Source of the DNA: Gammaproteobacteria bacterium
Lineage (GTDB): Bacteria > Pseudomonadota > Gammaproteobacteria > Steroidobacterales > Steroidobacteraceae
Assembly (NCBI GenBank): GCA_025357915.1
Contig: JANYLH010000024.1
Span: 1-46,132, forward strand
Direction: 5' to 3'
DNA: 46,132 bases
Below the pieces are notes generated by a model that saw nothing but the letters and a program-made list of their open reading frames with translations, did no database searches and was not told the origin of the DNA. Made by a program: the position numbers and the translations under genes. The first letter of the stretch is position 1. Every line of letters begins with the position of its first letter. This document shows, piece after piece, positions 9,315 to 18,154 of this stretch.

Positions 9315-10013
9315 TCAGCGCCGCGGATCGGCGCCGGGCTGCCCGCCGATCAGCTCCACCAGCGCATCGACCGCCACGAACTCCTCGTGCCGGTGTCCGG
9401 CCCGGGCACTGTCGGGGCGACGGATCGCCCGGATCACGCCGATGCCGGCGCTGCGCGCGGCGTGCAGCACCGGCGCGCTGTCATCGACGAACAGGCTCCG
9501 GCTTGCGTCGTAGGGTTCGATCTCGCGTAGCGCCTGCCAGAAGCGCGCATCCTCCTTGGGCGCCCCCAGGTCATGGGAACTGAAGCTGGCATCGAAGTGA
9601 TCGAGCACGCCGGTGCGCTCGTGCTTGATGGCGAGCGCCTGCGGATGGGCATTGGTCAACAACACGAGGCGCTTGCCGCGCGCACGCGCCGCGGCGAGGA
9701 AGTCCCGGGCACCGGGCAGCCAGCGGATGCGGTGGGCGTCCTGGCGCTTGAGGGCCAGGATGTCGAGTTCGAGTTCGCCGCTCCAGTACTCGGTGCTGTA
9801 CCAGGGGAGCGTACCCATGCAGGCCGCAAACCGCGGTTGCAGCAGAGCCTGGGCCGCGGCCGGCTCCAGCCCGCGTACCGCTCCCCATGCCTGCGGCACC
9901 AGCTGTTGCCAGAAGTGATTGTCGAAGTCGAGATCGAGCAGCGTGCCATCCAGGTCGAGCAGCACGTGATCGATGGCGTTCCAGTGGCGGTCATGCAGGG
10001 CGGCGGTATTCAT
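9315..10013 (-). CDS. yrfG: HAD-family GMP/IMP nucleotidase YrfG
   Basis: A 232-residue HAD phosphatase dephosphorylating purine monophosphates in E. coli. It has motif I DLDGTLLDLDFDNHFWQ, motif II LLTNAH, the motif III lysine in GAPKEDARFW, and motif IV LFVDDSAPVLHAA. LPWYSTEYWSGELELDI and the overall length match YrfG rather than the phosphoglycolate phosphatases. ATG 10013 is preferred because GGAG lies just upstream; an alternative ATG at 10037 lacks one. Its start is 22 bases from the start of the divergent rnm, and its end is one base from the convergent flavoprotein stop. Confidence 0.88.
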   Translation of the reverse strand: MNTAALHDRHWNAIDHVLLDLDGTLLDLDFDNHFWQQLVPQAWGAVRGLEPAAAQALLQPRFAACMGTLPWYSTEYWSGELELDILALKRQDAHRIRWLPGARDFLAAARARGKRLVLLTNAHPQALAIKHERTGVLDHFDASFSSHDLGAPKEDARFWQALREIEPYDASRSLFVDDSAPVLHAARSAGIGVIRAIRRPDSARAGHRHEEFVAVDALVELIGGQPGADPRR

Positions 10014-10035
10014 CGGCTCCGCTATGATGGCGTCC

Positions 10036-10938
10036 ATGAATGCGGCCCTGCAACCGTTCGAGCGCATCGACCTGCATGCCCACAGCACGTTTTCCGACGG
10101 CGCCCTCAGCCCGGAAGAGCTGGTGGCGCTGGCGGCCACGCGCCAGGTGCAGCTCCTGGCGCTCACCGACCATGACACGCTGGCCGGCTGCGAGGCCGCC
10201 GCGCAGGCCTGCGCAGCGCAGCAGATCGCGTTCCTTTACGCCAGCGAATTGACGGCACTATGGCGTGGCAGGGAGGTACATATAGTCGGGCTGCGGCTCG
10301 ATCCCGCCAACACCGCGCTCGCCGCGCACCTGCGCGGCGTGCAGGCGCAGCGCGCCGCGCGTGTCCGCGCGATCGGGGAGAGACTGCAGCGCTGCGGTCT
10401 GGACGGCGAAGCCATCGCCGGGGCTGTCCTCGCGCGACCGGGCACCCCGACCCGGCTGCACCTGGCCCGTGCACTGGTGGAACGCGGCCACGCGGCCGAC
10501 GAAGACGACGCCTTCAAGCGCTTCCTGGCGCGCGGCCAACGGGCGGCCGTCGCCCCCGAATGGCCGCCCGTGGAAGCAGCCGTGGCCGCCATTTCCGGCG
10601 CCGGCGGTATGGCGGTGCTGGCCCACCCGCACCGCTACCAGGTCTCTGCCGGGGGCCTGGCGGAGCTTTGCGGTGTGTTCCGCGACGCTGGCGGACAGGG
10701 GATCGAGGTCAGCCTGCCAGGCATGGGTCCGGGGGACGCCAGCCGGGCGGCGTTGCTGGCGCGGCGCTTTGACCTGGCGGGTTCCTGCGGCTCGGATTTC
10801 CACATGCCAGGGCTCCCGTGGCGCCCGCTGGGACGCTTCGCTAAGCTACCCGAGGGCGTAACGCCCATAACAGCGCGGCTCGGCCTGCAACCAGTCCGTT
10901 CCGCGCTGGCGGCGTCACCTGCGGCAGCGGCCCCATGA
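10036..10938 (+). CDS. rnm: PHP-domain 5'-3' exoribonuclease/nucleoside bisphosphatase Rnm (YciV)
   Basis: A 300-residue PHP phosphoesterase. In E. coli this enzyme trims 5' ends of short RNAs and rRNA and hydrolyses 3',5'-bisphosphonucleotides. Metal-binding signatures are DLHAHSTFSDG at the start, TDHDT, the EIHIVGL-like REVHIVGL, the MAVLAHPHRY motif and C-terminal GSDFHMPG. The RTRLHLARALVERGHA and FKRFLARGQ segments are specific to the YciV group. ATG 10036 begins MNAALQPFERIDLHAH; an ATG at 10024 is an alternative, and the further upstream frame has no homology. The stop overlaps the next gene (ATGA), so it heads an operon with the DUF465, MscS and ArfB genes. Confidence 0.88.
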   Translation: MNAALQPFERIDLHAHSTFSDGALSPEELVALAATRQVQLLALTDHDTLAGCEAAAQACAAQQIAFLYASELTALWRGREVHIVGLRLDPANTALAAHLRGVQAQRAARVRAIGERLQRCGLDGEAIAGAVLARPGTPTRLHLARALVERGHAADEDDAFKRFLARGQRAAVAPEWPPVEAAVAAISGAGGMAVLAHPHRYQVSAGGLAELCGVFRDAGGQGIEVSLPGMGPGDASRAALLARRFDLAGSCGSDFHMPGLPWRPLGRFAKLPEGVTPITARLGLQPVRSALAASPAAAAP

Positions 10939-11159
10939 AAGAATCTGGCGACAACGTCGACCGCGAACTGTTCCGCAACGTGCAGAAGCTGCGGGCGCTG
11001 CGCATCGAACACCGCGATCTGGACGAAGTCATCTCGCGCCTCTCGCTCGATATCCATATCGACGAGTTGCAGCTCAAGCGCCTGAAAAAGCGCAAACTCG
11101 CGCTCAAGGACCAGATCCTGCTGCTCGAGAGCCAGCTCATTCCCGACCTCAACGCCTAG
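10935..11159 (+). CDS. DUF465 (YdcH-like) small coiled-coil protein
   Basis: A 74-residue protein dominated by heptad-like helices. The pattern HRDLDEVISRLS then ELQLKRLKKRKLALKDQI is the hallmark of the YdcH/DUF465 family, in which a conserved KKRKLxLKDxI motif ends the second helix. The family function is unknown. Its ATG overlaps the rnm stop by four bases, implying translational coupling, and the MscS-like gene follows within ten bases. Confidence 0.88.
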   Translation: MKESGDNVDRELFRNVQKLRALRIEHRDLDEVISRLSLDIHIDELQLKRLKKRKLALKDQILLLESQLIPDLNA

Positions 11160-11168
11160 GTAGACCTG

Positions 11169-12452
11169 TTGCAGCAATTCTTCACCAACCTGGGCGACCC
11201 GCGGCTGCTGACACAGCTGCTGGCCATTGCCGTCACCATCGTTGTCGCGGTCTTTGCCGGGCACGCGATCGCCGGCTTCTGGAAGCGCCGAGCGCCGCCG
11301 CGACTGCCCTGGCAGGCGCTGCTGGTGGACGGCCTGGTGCGGCTGGCGCCGGCGCTGATTGCAACGCTGCTGCTGCTGGCGATACAGGCCGTGTTTGCCG
11401 GCGTCGCAGTCGACAGCGGCGCTGTTGACCTGGCGCTGCGCCTGGCGTCGATCCTGGTGCTGGTGCGCGCCGGCGTGTTCCTGGTCGGACAGCTGCTCGG
11501 CCCACGTTCGTGGCTGTCCGGATGGGAAGCCCAGGTGACCGGCTTCATCTGGCTGGTGGTCGCCTTCCAGCTGGTCGGCTGGTTCAGCGCCATCGAGTCG
11601 ACCCTCGATGCCATCGACCTGCTGCCCGGCAAGGCGCAATTCTCGTTGTGGTCGCTCCTCAAGAGCCTGGTGGTGATCACCGGCTTCGTGCTGGTCGGGA
11701 GCCTCATCGCACGCGCCATCGAGCAGCGGCTCATGAAACTGGAGAGCGTCGCACTCACGACGCGCGTGGGCATCGCAAAATTCAGCCACTTCTTTCTGGT
11801 GGGCCTCGGCGCCCTGCTGGGCGTCAACGCCGCCGGCGTGGACCTTACGGCCCTGACCTTGCTGACGGGTGCCATCGGCATCGGCCTGGGGTTCGGACTG
11901 CAGGCGATCACCAGCAATTTCGTCAGCGGCTTCGTGCTGCTGCTCGACAAGTCCATCAAGCCGGGCGATGTCATCAGCTTCACGGGCCTGACCGGCACCA
12001 ACTCCGAGAACTTCGGCTGGGTCCAGGAGCTGCGCGGGCGCTGCGTGGTGGTGCGCGACCGCGACGGCGTGGAAACGCTGGTGCCCAACCAGAACCTGAT
12101 CACCAGCACGGTGATCAACTGGAGCTACTCGGACCGCAAGGTGCGGCTGAAACTCCCGGTGCGCATCAGCTATCGCGACGATCCGGAGCTGGCCCTGGAA
12201 CTGCTGCGCCGCGCCGTGGACGGCAATCCACGCGTGCTGCAGGAGCCCGCGCCGGCGCCGCGGCTGATGCAGTTCAGCGACTACGGCATGGACCTGGAAC
12301 TGCGCTTCTGGATCGCCGACCCGCAGAACGGCGTGAACAACGTGCGCTCCGAGGTCAACCGGCGCATCTGGCGCCTGTTCCGCGACGCGGGCATCACCAT
12401 ACCGGTCGCGCAGCACGAGGTGCGCATGCTGCACGACCGGCCAGCGCCGTGA
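11169..12452 (+). CDS. MscS-family mechanosensitive channel
   Basis: A 427-residue inner-membrane protein. The N-terminal half has about five hydrophobic segments (QLLAIAVTIVVAVFAGHAIA, LIATLLLLAIQAVFAGV, IWLVVAFQLVGWF and so on). Then comes the pore helix and beta domain typical of MscS: ALTLLTGAIGIGLGFGLQAI, NFVSGFVLLLDKSIKPGDVI, VPNQNLITSTVINWS. The C-terminal alpha/beta vestibule follows. The family releases solutes during hypo-osmotic shock. Extra N-terminal helices place it with the larger MscK/YbiO-like branch rather than minimal MscS. The start is a TTG at 11169 by spacing and frame; the next candidate start would remove part of the first helix. Confidence 0.92.
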   Translation: MQQFFTNLGDPRLLTQLLAIAVTIVVAVFAGHAIAGFWKRRAPPRLPWQALLVDGLVRLAPALIATLLLLAIQAVFAGVAVDSGAVDLALRLASILVLVRAGVFLVGQLLGPRSWLSGWEAQVTGFIWLVVAFQLVGWFSAIESTLDAIDLLPGKAQFSLWSLLKSLVVITGFVLVGSLIARAIEQRLMKLESVALTTRVGIAKFSHFFLVGLGALLGVNAAGVDLTALTLLTGAIGIGLGFGLQAITSNFVSGFVLLLDKSIKPGDVISFTGLTGTNSENFGWVQELRGRCVVVRDRDGVETLVPNQNLITSTVINWSYSDRKVRLKLPVRISYRDDPELALELLRRAVDGNPRVLQEPAPAPRLMQFSDYGMDLELRFWIADPQNGVNNVRSEVNRRIWRLFRDAGITIPVAQHEVRMLHDRPAP

Positions 12453-12862
12453 GCGCGCCGCCGGAGATTCCCGACGCCGACGTCCGCATCAGCTTCGTGC
12501 GCGGCACCGGCCCGGGAGGCCAGAACGTCAACAAGGTCGCCACCGCCGCGCAGCTGCGCTTCGATCTGGCGGGCACCGCGATACTCGACGAGCGCGCCAA
12601 GGCGCGGCTCCGGGCCCTCGCCGGCCACCGCCTGATCGGCGATGCCGAGATCCTCATCGTCGCGCGTAATCACCGCACCCAGGAGGGCAACCGGCGCGAG
12701 GCGCTGGAGCGGCTCCAGGAGCTGATCGTACGCGCGCTGCACGTGCCCAAGGTGCGGCGGCCAACCCGCCCGACGCGCGCTTCCAAGGAGCGCCGGATTG
12801 CTGGCAAACTGCACCGCCAGCGCCACAAGCGGCTGCGCGGCGCGGTCCGTCACGACGACTGA
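12449..12862 (+). CDS. arfB: Alternative ribosome-rescue factor ArfB (YaeJ/ICT1-type peptidyl-tRNA hydrolase)
   Basis: A 137-residue protein with the catalytic GGQ in GTGPGGQNVNKVATA and the basic, ribosome-channel-inserting C-terminal tail ARRPTRP-like VRRPTRPTRASKERRI, followed by KLHRQRHKRLRG. ArfB hydrolyses peptidyl-tRNA on stalled ribosomes lacking a stop codon. Its length matches E. coli ArfB and is far shorter than RF1/RF2. The start is GTG 12449, which overlaps the MscS stop (GTGA); no ATG exists upstream of GGQ in this frame after that stop. Confidence 0.93.
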   Translation: MSAPPEIPDADVRISFVRGTGPGGQNVNKVATAAQLRFDLAGTAILDERAKARLRALAGHRLIGDAEILIVARNHRTQEGNRREALERLQELIVRALHVPKVRRPTRPTRASKERRIAGKLHRQRHKRLRGAVRHDD

Positions 12863-12881
12863 ATCATTCAAAGGGGGTCCC

Positions 12882-13439
12882 ATGGTCACGATCACTTCGC
12901 TGTGGCTGCCGATACTGCTGGCGGCCGTCGCCGTCTTCATCGCCAGCTCCGTCATGCACATGTTCCTCGGCTATCACTGGGACGACCTGCGCGCACCGCC
13001 GCAGCAGGATGCGATCCTCGACGCACTGCGCGGACTCAACGTGCCGCCCGGCGACTACGCCATGCCCAAGGCAGATTCGATGCAGCACATGCGCAGCCCG
13101 GAGTACAAGGCGAAGATCGAGCGCGGGCCGATCGTGTTCCTCAATATTTCCGGCGGCGGCATGGCCATGGGCAAGATGCTGGGGCAGTGGTTCATCTACC
13201 TGTTGCTGGTGGGCATCTGCTGCGCATACATCGCGGGACGCGAACTGCCCGCGGGCGCCAACTACCTGGCGGTGTTCCGCATCGTGGGCTTCAGCGCGTT
13301 CATGGCCTACGCACTGGCGCTGCCGCAGGCCTCGATCTGGTACCGGCGCAACTGGCGCATGACGCTGTTCGGCATGGTCGACGGCCTGGTGTTTGCGCTG
13401 CTCACCGGCGGCATGTTCGGGTGGCTGTGGCCGCGCTAG
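12882..13439 (+). CDS. Small multi-pass membrane protein, unknown function
   Basis: A 185-residue protein starting at ATG 12882 after a strong GGGGG ribosome-binding site. Hydrophobic segments are LWLPILLAAVAVFIASSVMH, FIYLLLVGICCAYIA, YLAVFRIVGFSAFMAYAL and LFGMVDGLVFALLTGGMFG, so four helices are likely. A soluble loop of about 60 residues lies between the first two and contains LNVPPGDYAMPKADSMQHM. I do not recognise a characterised family, though the sequence looks like a conserved proteobacterial membrane protein. It is the last gene of the rnm operon, and its TAG overlaps the plsB stop on the other strand. Confidence 0.8.
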   Translation: MVTITSLWLPILLAAVAVFIASSVMHMFLGYHWDDLRAPPQQDAILDALRGLNVPPGDYAMPKADSMQHMRSPEYKAKIERGPIVFLNISGGGMAMGKMLGQWFIYLLLVGICCAYIAGRELPAGANYLAVFRIVGFSAFMAYALALPQASIWYRRNWRMTLFGMVDGLVFALLTGGMFGWLWPR

Positions 13440-15868
13440 CTGTGCGTGACCTGCAGGATCGAGTGGCGTATCTGCTCTGAGAGCACGATCTCGGCGTCGC
13501 GCGCCACCGCGATCAGCACCTCGTCGAACACCATGCGGCTGGCGTCGTCGGCACGCAGCACGCTACGCCTGCGCAGCAGGTCGATGAAGCTGCCGAACAG
13601 CGTGCGGTCGAAGAAATCCGGGGAGTTGAAGCCATACAGCAGCGTCATCCGCTGCGCCATGAGCTGGCAGCGCTCTTCGAGCGCCTTCTGCGTGATCGCG
13701 CCGCTGCCGGCGCGGATCAGCAGCGCGATCGCCAGGTAGTAACGCTCGATGGTCTGCAAGGTGGCCTGCGCCAGGAGCGAGAGCTCCATGGCCGCGATGG
13801 AGCTCGGCGCCGGCCGCCGCCAGGTGTCGTTGGCGCCAGCCTCGAGCAGGCCGCAGCGCGCCAGCGCCGCGAGCGCGCTGTCGACCACCGCCGGCACTTC
13901 ATCTTCGGGCCAGCGCAGGAACAGTTCCGCGGCGATATACGGATAGATGCGGCTGGCAAAGCGCCGCAGGTCCTCGGTGCGCAACTCGGCGTTGGCAATG
14001 AAGCAGCAGGCCATGAGCGAGGGCATGGCCACCAGGTGCAGGACGTTGTTGCGGTAATAGGTGGCCAGCACGGCGTGCTCGGCGCTCATGCGGACGAACT
14101 CGCCGGCGCGGTGCGTCTCGCGGGTGATCATCTGCAGGCTCACGCCGTAGTCGACGATCGCGCCAGCCGCCAGCTCGGTGATGGTGACGCGCTCGCTGTA
14201 GGGCACGGCGCGGAGCACGGCCAGGAGCGTGTCGAGGTGGCGCGTCAGGTCGCCGGCCAGTGTCATCTGCCGCGGCGTCGCCAGCAGCGCCAGGGCCAGC
14301 AGGTTGACCGGCGTCACCGTAGCCGCGGCGTTGATGTTGCGCATCACGTTCGTCGACAGTTCCCCGACCAGCGCCGTCACCCAGCGCGGCCGCTCCTGGG
14401 CGTTGCCTGTGTACGAGCGCCAGTCGGGCGCGTGCCGCTCCAGGAGCCGCTCGAGGAAGATCGGCTCGCCGAGATTGACGTGCACACGGCCGAAACGCTC
14501 GCGCAGGCGCCGCAGGTTGCGCAGCAGCCCGAACACGGTTTCCTTTTCCTTGGGGCGGCCGGAGAGTTCGCCGATGTAGGCGGCGCCCTCCCAGATCCGC
14601 TCGTACCCGAAATACACCGGGATGAACACCACCGGCCGGCGCGGCTGGCGCAGGTAACTGCGCACCGTCATCGCCAGCATGCCGGTCATGGGCGCAAGCA
14701 GACGTCCGCTCCGGCTCCGGCCGCCCTCGATGAAATACTCGATCGAGTGGCCGCGCGCCATGATGGCCGCCAGGTACTGGGTGAACACCACGGTGTAGAG
14801 CGAGTTGCCGCGAAAGCTGCGCCGCATGAAGAAACCGCCGCCCTTGCGCAGGAACCGCCCGACCACCGGCAGGTTGAGATTGACGCCCGCGGCGACGTGC
14901 GGAATCGCAAAGCCGTGCTGGTAGATCGCATAGGAGAGCAGCAGGTAGTCCATGTGGCTGCGGTGGCAGGGCACATAGACGATCTCATTGCCGTCGGCCA
15001 CCTGGCGGAGCGTGTCGACGTGCGTAAACTCGACGCCGTCGTAGAGCCGATTCCAGACCCGCGTCAGCAGGTGCGACATCGAACTCACGAAGGCGTGCGA
15101 ATAGTTGGCGGCGATCTCCTCGACGCAGCCGCGCGCCTCGAGCAACAGCTCGCGCCGGCCATTGCCGGGGCGCTCCCGCGCCGCCTGCGCCACCGCCTGG
15201 CGCACGGCGCGCGAACGCAGCACCTCGGCAACGATGGTGCGGCGGTGAGAGAGGTCAGGACCGATGCGCGCCGCGCGCGAGCGCGCCAGCTGCGCGCGCA
15301 GCACCCGCGCCACACGCCGCGCCGCCGATGCGGTGTCGGCTTCGCCGCCAAGGAGACTACGCAGCGAGACCGGGTCGCCCAGCTGCACCATGACGTTGCG
15401 GCCATTGATCAGCACGCTGAAACTCCGGCGCAACCGGCTGCCGATCGCCCAGCTCTCCGAGAGCAGCAGGCGGATGAGCGAGCGCTCCTTCTGCGGGGCC
15501 CGGCCCCAGTAGATGCCGGCAGGCACCAGCGCCACATCCAGCGCCGGATCGGCGTGCAGGGCGTCGATCAGCACCGCGAGCTGCGCGGGCACGCGCCGGT
15601 CGAGCCTGGTGCGCCAGAAACCCACCGGCCGCTCGAGCGCGAAGGAGGCGAGTCCGGCGCGGGCCGGCGCAGGCAACAGGCGCCGCCGCGGGCGCGGCAG
15701 GCGGGCGCGGGCGCACAGCGCGCGCAGCACCGCCAGGTCGACCGCACTGTGACGCTCGAGCACGTAGCAGACCGGAATGGAGCTGTCGCGCAGCCGCGCG
15801 CCGACGTCCGCCGGTTCGAGCCGCGAGCGCGTCCACGACGCCACCAGCCTTGCAAGGATCGAGTCCAT
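13436..15868 (-). CDS. plsB: Glycerol-3-phosphate 1-O-acyltransferase PlsB
   Basis: An 810-residue membrane-bound acyltransferase catalysing the first step of phospholipid synthesis, using acyl-ACP or acyl-CoA. All acyltransferase blocks are present: HRSHMDYLLL (HX4D catalytic), GGFFMRRSFRGN, FIEGGRSRSGRLL and VFIPVYFGYERIWEG. Length and the extended helical N-terminal domain match E. coli PlsB (807 residues). ATG 15868 is the natural start. It overlaps the convergent membrane-protein stop by three bases and is followed on the minus strand by no obvious operon partner. Confidence 0.97.
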   Translation of the reverse strand: MDSILARLVASWTRSRLEPADVGARLRDSSIPVCYVLERHSAVDLAVLRALCARARLPRPRRRLLPAPARAGLASFALERPVGFWRTRLDRRVPAQLAVLIDALHADPALDVALVPAGIYWGRAPQKERSLIRLLLSESWAIGSRLRRSFSVLINGRNVMVQLGDPVSLRSLLGGEADTASAARRVARVLRAQLARSRAARIGPDLSHRRTIVAEVLRSRAVRQAVAQAARERPGNGRRELLLEARGCVEEIAANYSHAFVSSMSHLLTRVWNRLYDGVEFTHVDTLRQVADGNEIVYVPCHRSHMDYLLLSYAIYQHGFAIPHVAAGVNLNLPVVGRFLRKGGGFFMRRSFRGNSLYTVVFTQYLAAIMARGHSIEYFIEGGRSRSGRLLAPMTGMLAMTVRSYLRQPRRPVVFIPVYFGYERIWEGAAYIGELSGRPKEKETVFGLLRNLRRLRERFGRVHVNLGEPIFLERLLERHAPDWRSYTGNAQERPRWVTALVGELSTNVMRNINAAATVTPVNLLALALLATPRQMTLAGDLTRHLDTLLAVLRAVPYSERVTITELAAGAIVDYGVSLQMITRETHRAGEFVRMSAEHAVLATYYRNNVLHLVAMPSLMACCFIANAELRTEDLRRFASRIYPYIAAELFLRWPEDEVPAVVDSALAALARCGLLEAGANDTWRRPAPSSIAAMELSLLAQATLQTIERYYLAIALLIRAGSGAITQKALEERCQLMAQRMTLLYGFNSPDFFDRTLFGSFIDLLRRRSVLRADDASRMVFDEVLIAVARDAEIVLSEQIRHSILQVTHS

Positions 15869-15900
15869 GGGATCTAGCCTGCGCCGGGCATCGCCACTGC

Positions 15901-16422
15901 CTAGCGATAGCCGAAGCGCATGTCGATCGCCACCAGGAAATGTTCGAAGAAATAATTGATCGTCTGCAGCTGGTCGTACATGCGATGGTCGGTATCGAGC
16001 AGATGGAGCGTGGCGCGGTACTGTCGCGCGAACTCGACGCTGTGCCCGGGCGGTACCACCGCATCACGCCAGCCGTGGATGATGGTGGTCGGGCAGTCGA
16101 TCAGCCCGTTGCGGAGCGGTGGCAGGCCTTCCATGAGCAGCGCCGGCGCCAGCAGGAACACGCCCCGCGCATGCAGGAGCGAGGCGGCGGCTACCGCGAC
16201 GTAGCCGCCAAGGCTGGAGCCAACCAGCACCAGTTCCCCGGGGAGTTTCTGGCAATGCTCGACCAGTTTCGCGACCCGCTCGCGCGGCGAGTCGATGCCG
16301 CGGTAGTCGAGCGAGTCGGCGTGGTAGCCCTCGGTGCGGGCAATCTCCGCCAGGCCGGTAAATTTCCGGCTCCACGGTTCGCCATCCTGGCCATGGGAAA
16401 AAATGACGTAGCGTTCAGGCAC
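15901..16422 (-). CDS. YqiA/YcfP-like small alpha/beta-hydrolase esterase
   Basis: A 173-residue compact alpha/beta hydrolase. The N-terminus MPERYVIFSHGQDG carries the oxyanion HG. The nucleophile elbow is GSSLGGY; the acid is in IIHGWRDAVVP and the histidine in LDTDHRMYDQL. Size and motif spacing match the YqiA/YcfP esterases, whose physiological substrates are unclear. It lies 32 bases upstream of plsB on the same strand, so co-transcription is likely. The 58 bases upstream separate it from the sheath-like gene. Confidence 0.85.
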   Translation of the reverse strand: MPERYVIFSHGQDGEPWSRKFTGLAEIARTEGYHADSLDYRGIDSPRERVAKLVEHCQKLPGELVLVGSSLGGYVAVAAASLLHARGVFLLAPALLMEGLPPLRNGLIDCPTTIIHGWRDAVVPPGHSVEFARQYRATLHLLDTDHRMYDQLQTINYFFEHFLVAIDMRFGYR

Positions 16423-16480
16423 TGCCAGGGCCTGCCCACAACAATGGAATCACTGCGGGTTTACGGTTCACGGGGCGCAA

Positions 16481-18154
16481 TCATACTCTGGCGGCCCGGG
16501 CCGGCACCGGCATCGACGCGTAGCCGGGCCCCGGATCGGCGGCCAGCTGGCGCAGGATCGCGGTCTCGATTTCCTCGGTGACGCGCGCGCCGCAAGTGGC
16601 CATGCGGTTGATGCTGACCGGGCGCACGCTGCTGCCGCTGCGCTCGTGCGTCACCAGGCAGGACTGGAATTCACCCGCGCGCCACGCGGCGAAGCCGAAC
16701 AGCAGGCAGCAGCGGCCCTGCGCGACTGATTCATCCGGGTTGAGGCGCTGGTCGCAGATCACGAAATAGCGCTCCTCGCTGTCGCGCCCGGCGAACGCGC
16801 CTTCGCCGGCGAGTCCCTCGAGAAAGGCTTCGACCTGCGCGCGCACGCTGTGCCATTGCACCGGGCCGCCGCTGGTGAGCCGGGTCCAGCGCGTGCCCTC
16901 GAGCACGCAGGCCTGCAGCCACAGCGACAAGCGGCGCGCGGGCAGGTAACGCGATTCACCGCGGGCGGCGTTCTGCGACAGGAGCGTGCGCGCGCTGCGC
17001 ACGGCGCCGGCGCCGGGACGCACGTGGTCAAAGCAGTTCACGCCGACCTGCGCCAGGCGCGCGCGCTGCGCTTCATCCAACGGCAACTGCGGACGGTGCG
17101 GCGAGCGCAGGAGCGGCGTCTCGCCGGCGGCGGCGCCCCACGGCGGGCTCGCTGCGTCGCCGCGCGCGATCAGGCCTGCGGCCGCACCGCACCCCGCGAA
17201 CAGCTCGGTGCGGCCGCGCAGGCGATCGGGCGCCAGCAGCCTGGGGAAATACAGCACGGCCTGCTCGCTCTGGAACGCCCAGTGCGTCGCGCCGGCAATT
17301 GCCGCCTCGACGCTGTCCCAGCTGGAGGGCGGATCGACGATCAGCAGCGCCTGCTGCGCACGGCACAGCCGCGTCGCCACATGGAGCGTGGCCATGCCGA
17401 TATCCTGGTTGCGCGACAACGGCGGCACGCACAGCAGTTCGAAACGCGGGCCGGCGCACAACGCGAACAGGCCCGTTGCGGCCTCGGCGTCGCCGATCAG
17501 GTCATAGTCGGTGAGGTCCGTGCCATCGGCCCCGTCGCTGCTGGCGGCGAGGTAGCCCGCAACGCCACCGGGGTGCGTGGGCAAGGTGCGCTCCGGCCGC
17601 TCGGTGGGGGGCGGGCCTGCGAGGCACACGAGCCGGGAGCGGGCCAATACGCGCTCGACCGAGCGCTCGGCACCGGGCAGCACCGAGACGCGTCGCACGA
17701 TCTCCTGCGCCTCGACCAGCTCGGAGCCGGGCAGCTGGAGCCGTTGCACTACCAGGTTGAACTGGTCGGCCTCTGCCGCGCCTATGCCGTCGTAGTCGAC
17801 CGAGGCGCGCAGGTATTCGCGGGTGCCGGGCTGCCGCCCCTGCATCAGCAGTGTGCCGCCCCCGGCCGGGAGGCGGAGCGTGGGCGCGCGTGCACCATTG
17901 GCCACGCGCACAATGAGTGCCTGGCGGCCGCCGTTGTCAAAGTACTGCTCAACCGCATAGCCGAGCGTCGCCGGTTGCCACAGGCCGCCGAACTGGCGCT
18001 GGAACTCCGCAAAACTGCCGATCGGGGTCGGGGCATTCAGCGGTCCCTTGAGGGCGCGACCCACGAAGGCGGTGACAGCGGTCGGCAGCCGCTCGATCGG
18101 CGCCGGCAAAGGCGCCCGGGCCGCTTCAGCCGCTGGGACTGGCAGGTTGTACAT
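16481..18154 (-). CDS. Orphan contractile tail-sheath-like protein
   Basis: A 557-residue protein with clear phage/contractile-injection tail-sheath features. The N-terminal TAVTAFVGRALKGP, then SFAEFQRQFGGLW and GYAVEQYFDNGGRQALIVRV, is the canonical sheath opening. The C-terminus, with RLSLWLQACVLEGTRW, QVEAFLEGLAGEGAFAG, ERYFVICD and a final FQSCLVTHE strand, matches the sheath C-terminal domain. The frame is open upstream, but that part is antisense-like low complexity from the overlapping L,D-transpeptidase gene, so ATG 18154 (MYNLPVP) is the start, giving a 29-base overlap. No tube, baseplate, spike, terminase or integrase gene is in the window. It closes a lemA-TPM-LDT operon. The family call is confident; the role is unknown. 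Confidence 0.85.
   Translation of the reverse strand: MYNLPVPAAEAARAPLPAPIERLPTAVTAFVGRALKGPLNAPTPIGSFAEFQRQFGGLWQPATLGYAVEQYFDNGGRQALIVRVANGARAPTLRLPAGGGTLLMQGRQPGTREYLRASVDYDGIGAAEADQFNLVVQRLQLPGSELVEAQEIVRRVSVLPGAERSVERVLARSRLVCLAGPPPTERPERTLPTHPGGVAGYLAASSDGADGTDLTDYDLIGDAEAATGLFALCAGPRFELLCVPPLSRNQDIGMATLHVATRLCRAQQALLIVDPPSSWDSVEAAIAGATHWAFQSEQAVLYFPRLLAPDRLRGRTELFAGCGAAAGLIARGDAASPPWGAAAGETPLLRSPHRPQLPLDEAQRARLAQVGVNCFDHVRPGAGAVRSARTLLSQNAARGESRYLPARRLSLWLQACVLEGTRWTRLTSGGPVQWHSVRAQVEAFLEGLAGEGAFAGRDSEERYFVICDQRLNPDESVAQGRCCLLFGFAAWRAGEFQSCLVTHERSGSSVRPVSINRMATCGARVTEEIETAILRQLAADPGPGYASMPVPARAARV

Noticed and set aside
10635..12434. Long minus-strand frame opposite rnm/MscS/arfB (599 codons)
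   Set aside because: Low-complexity Gln/His/Ala-rich shadow of three clear genes on the plus strand.
14036..15877. Very long plus-strand open frame opposite plsB (613 codons)
   Set aside because: Composition is antisense-like (His, Arg, Gln and Ala rich, no domain), and plsB on the other strand has all catalytic motifs. Long shadow frames are expected at this GC.
16481..18154. Prophage or contractile injection cluster
   Set aside because: Only a sheath-like gene is present; flanking genes are housekeeping or envelope genes, with no tube, baseplate, capsid, lysis or integrase gene.
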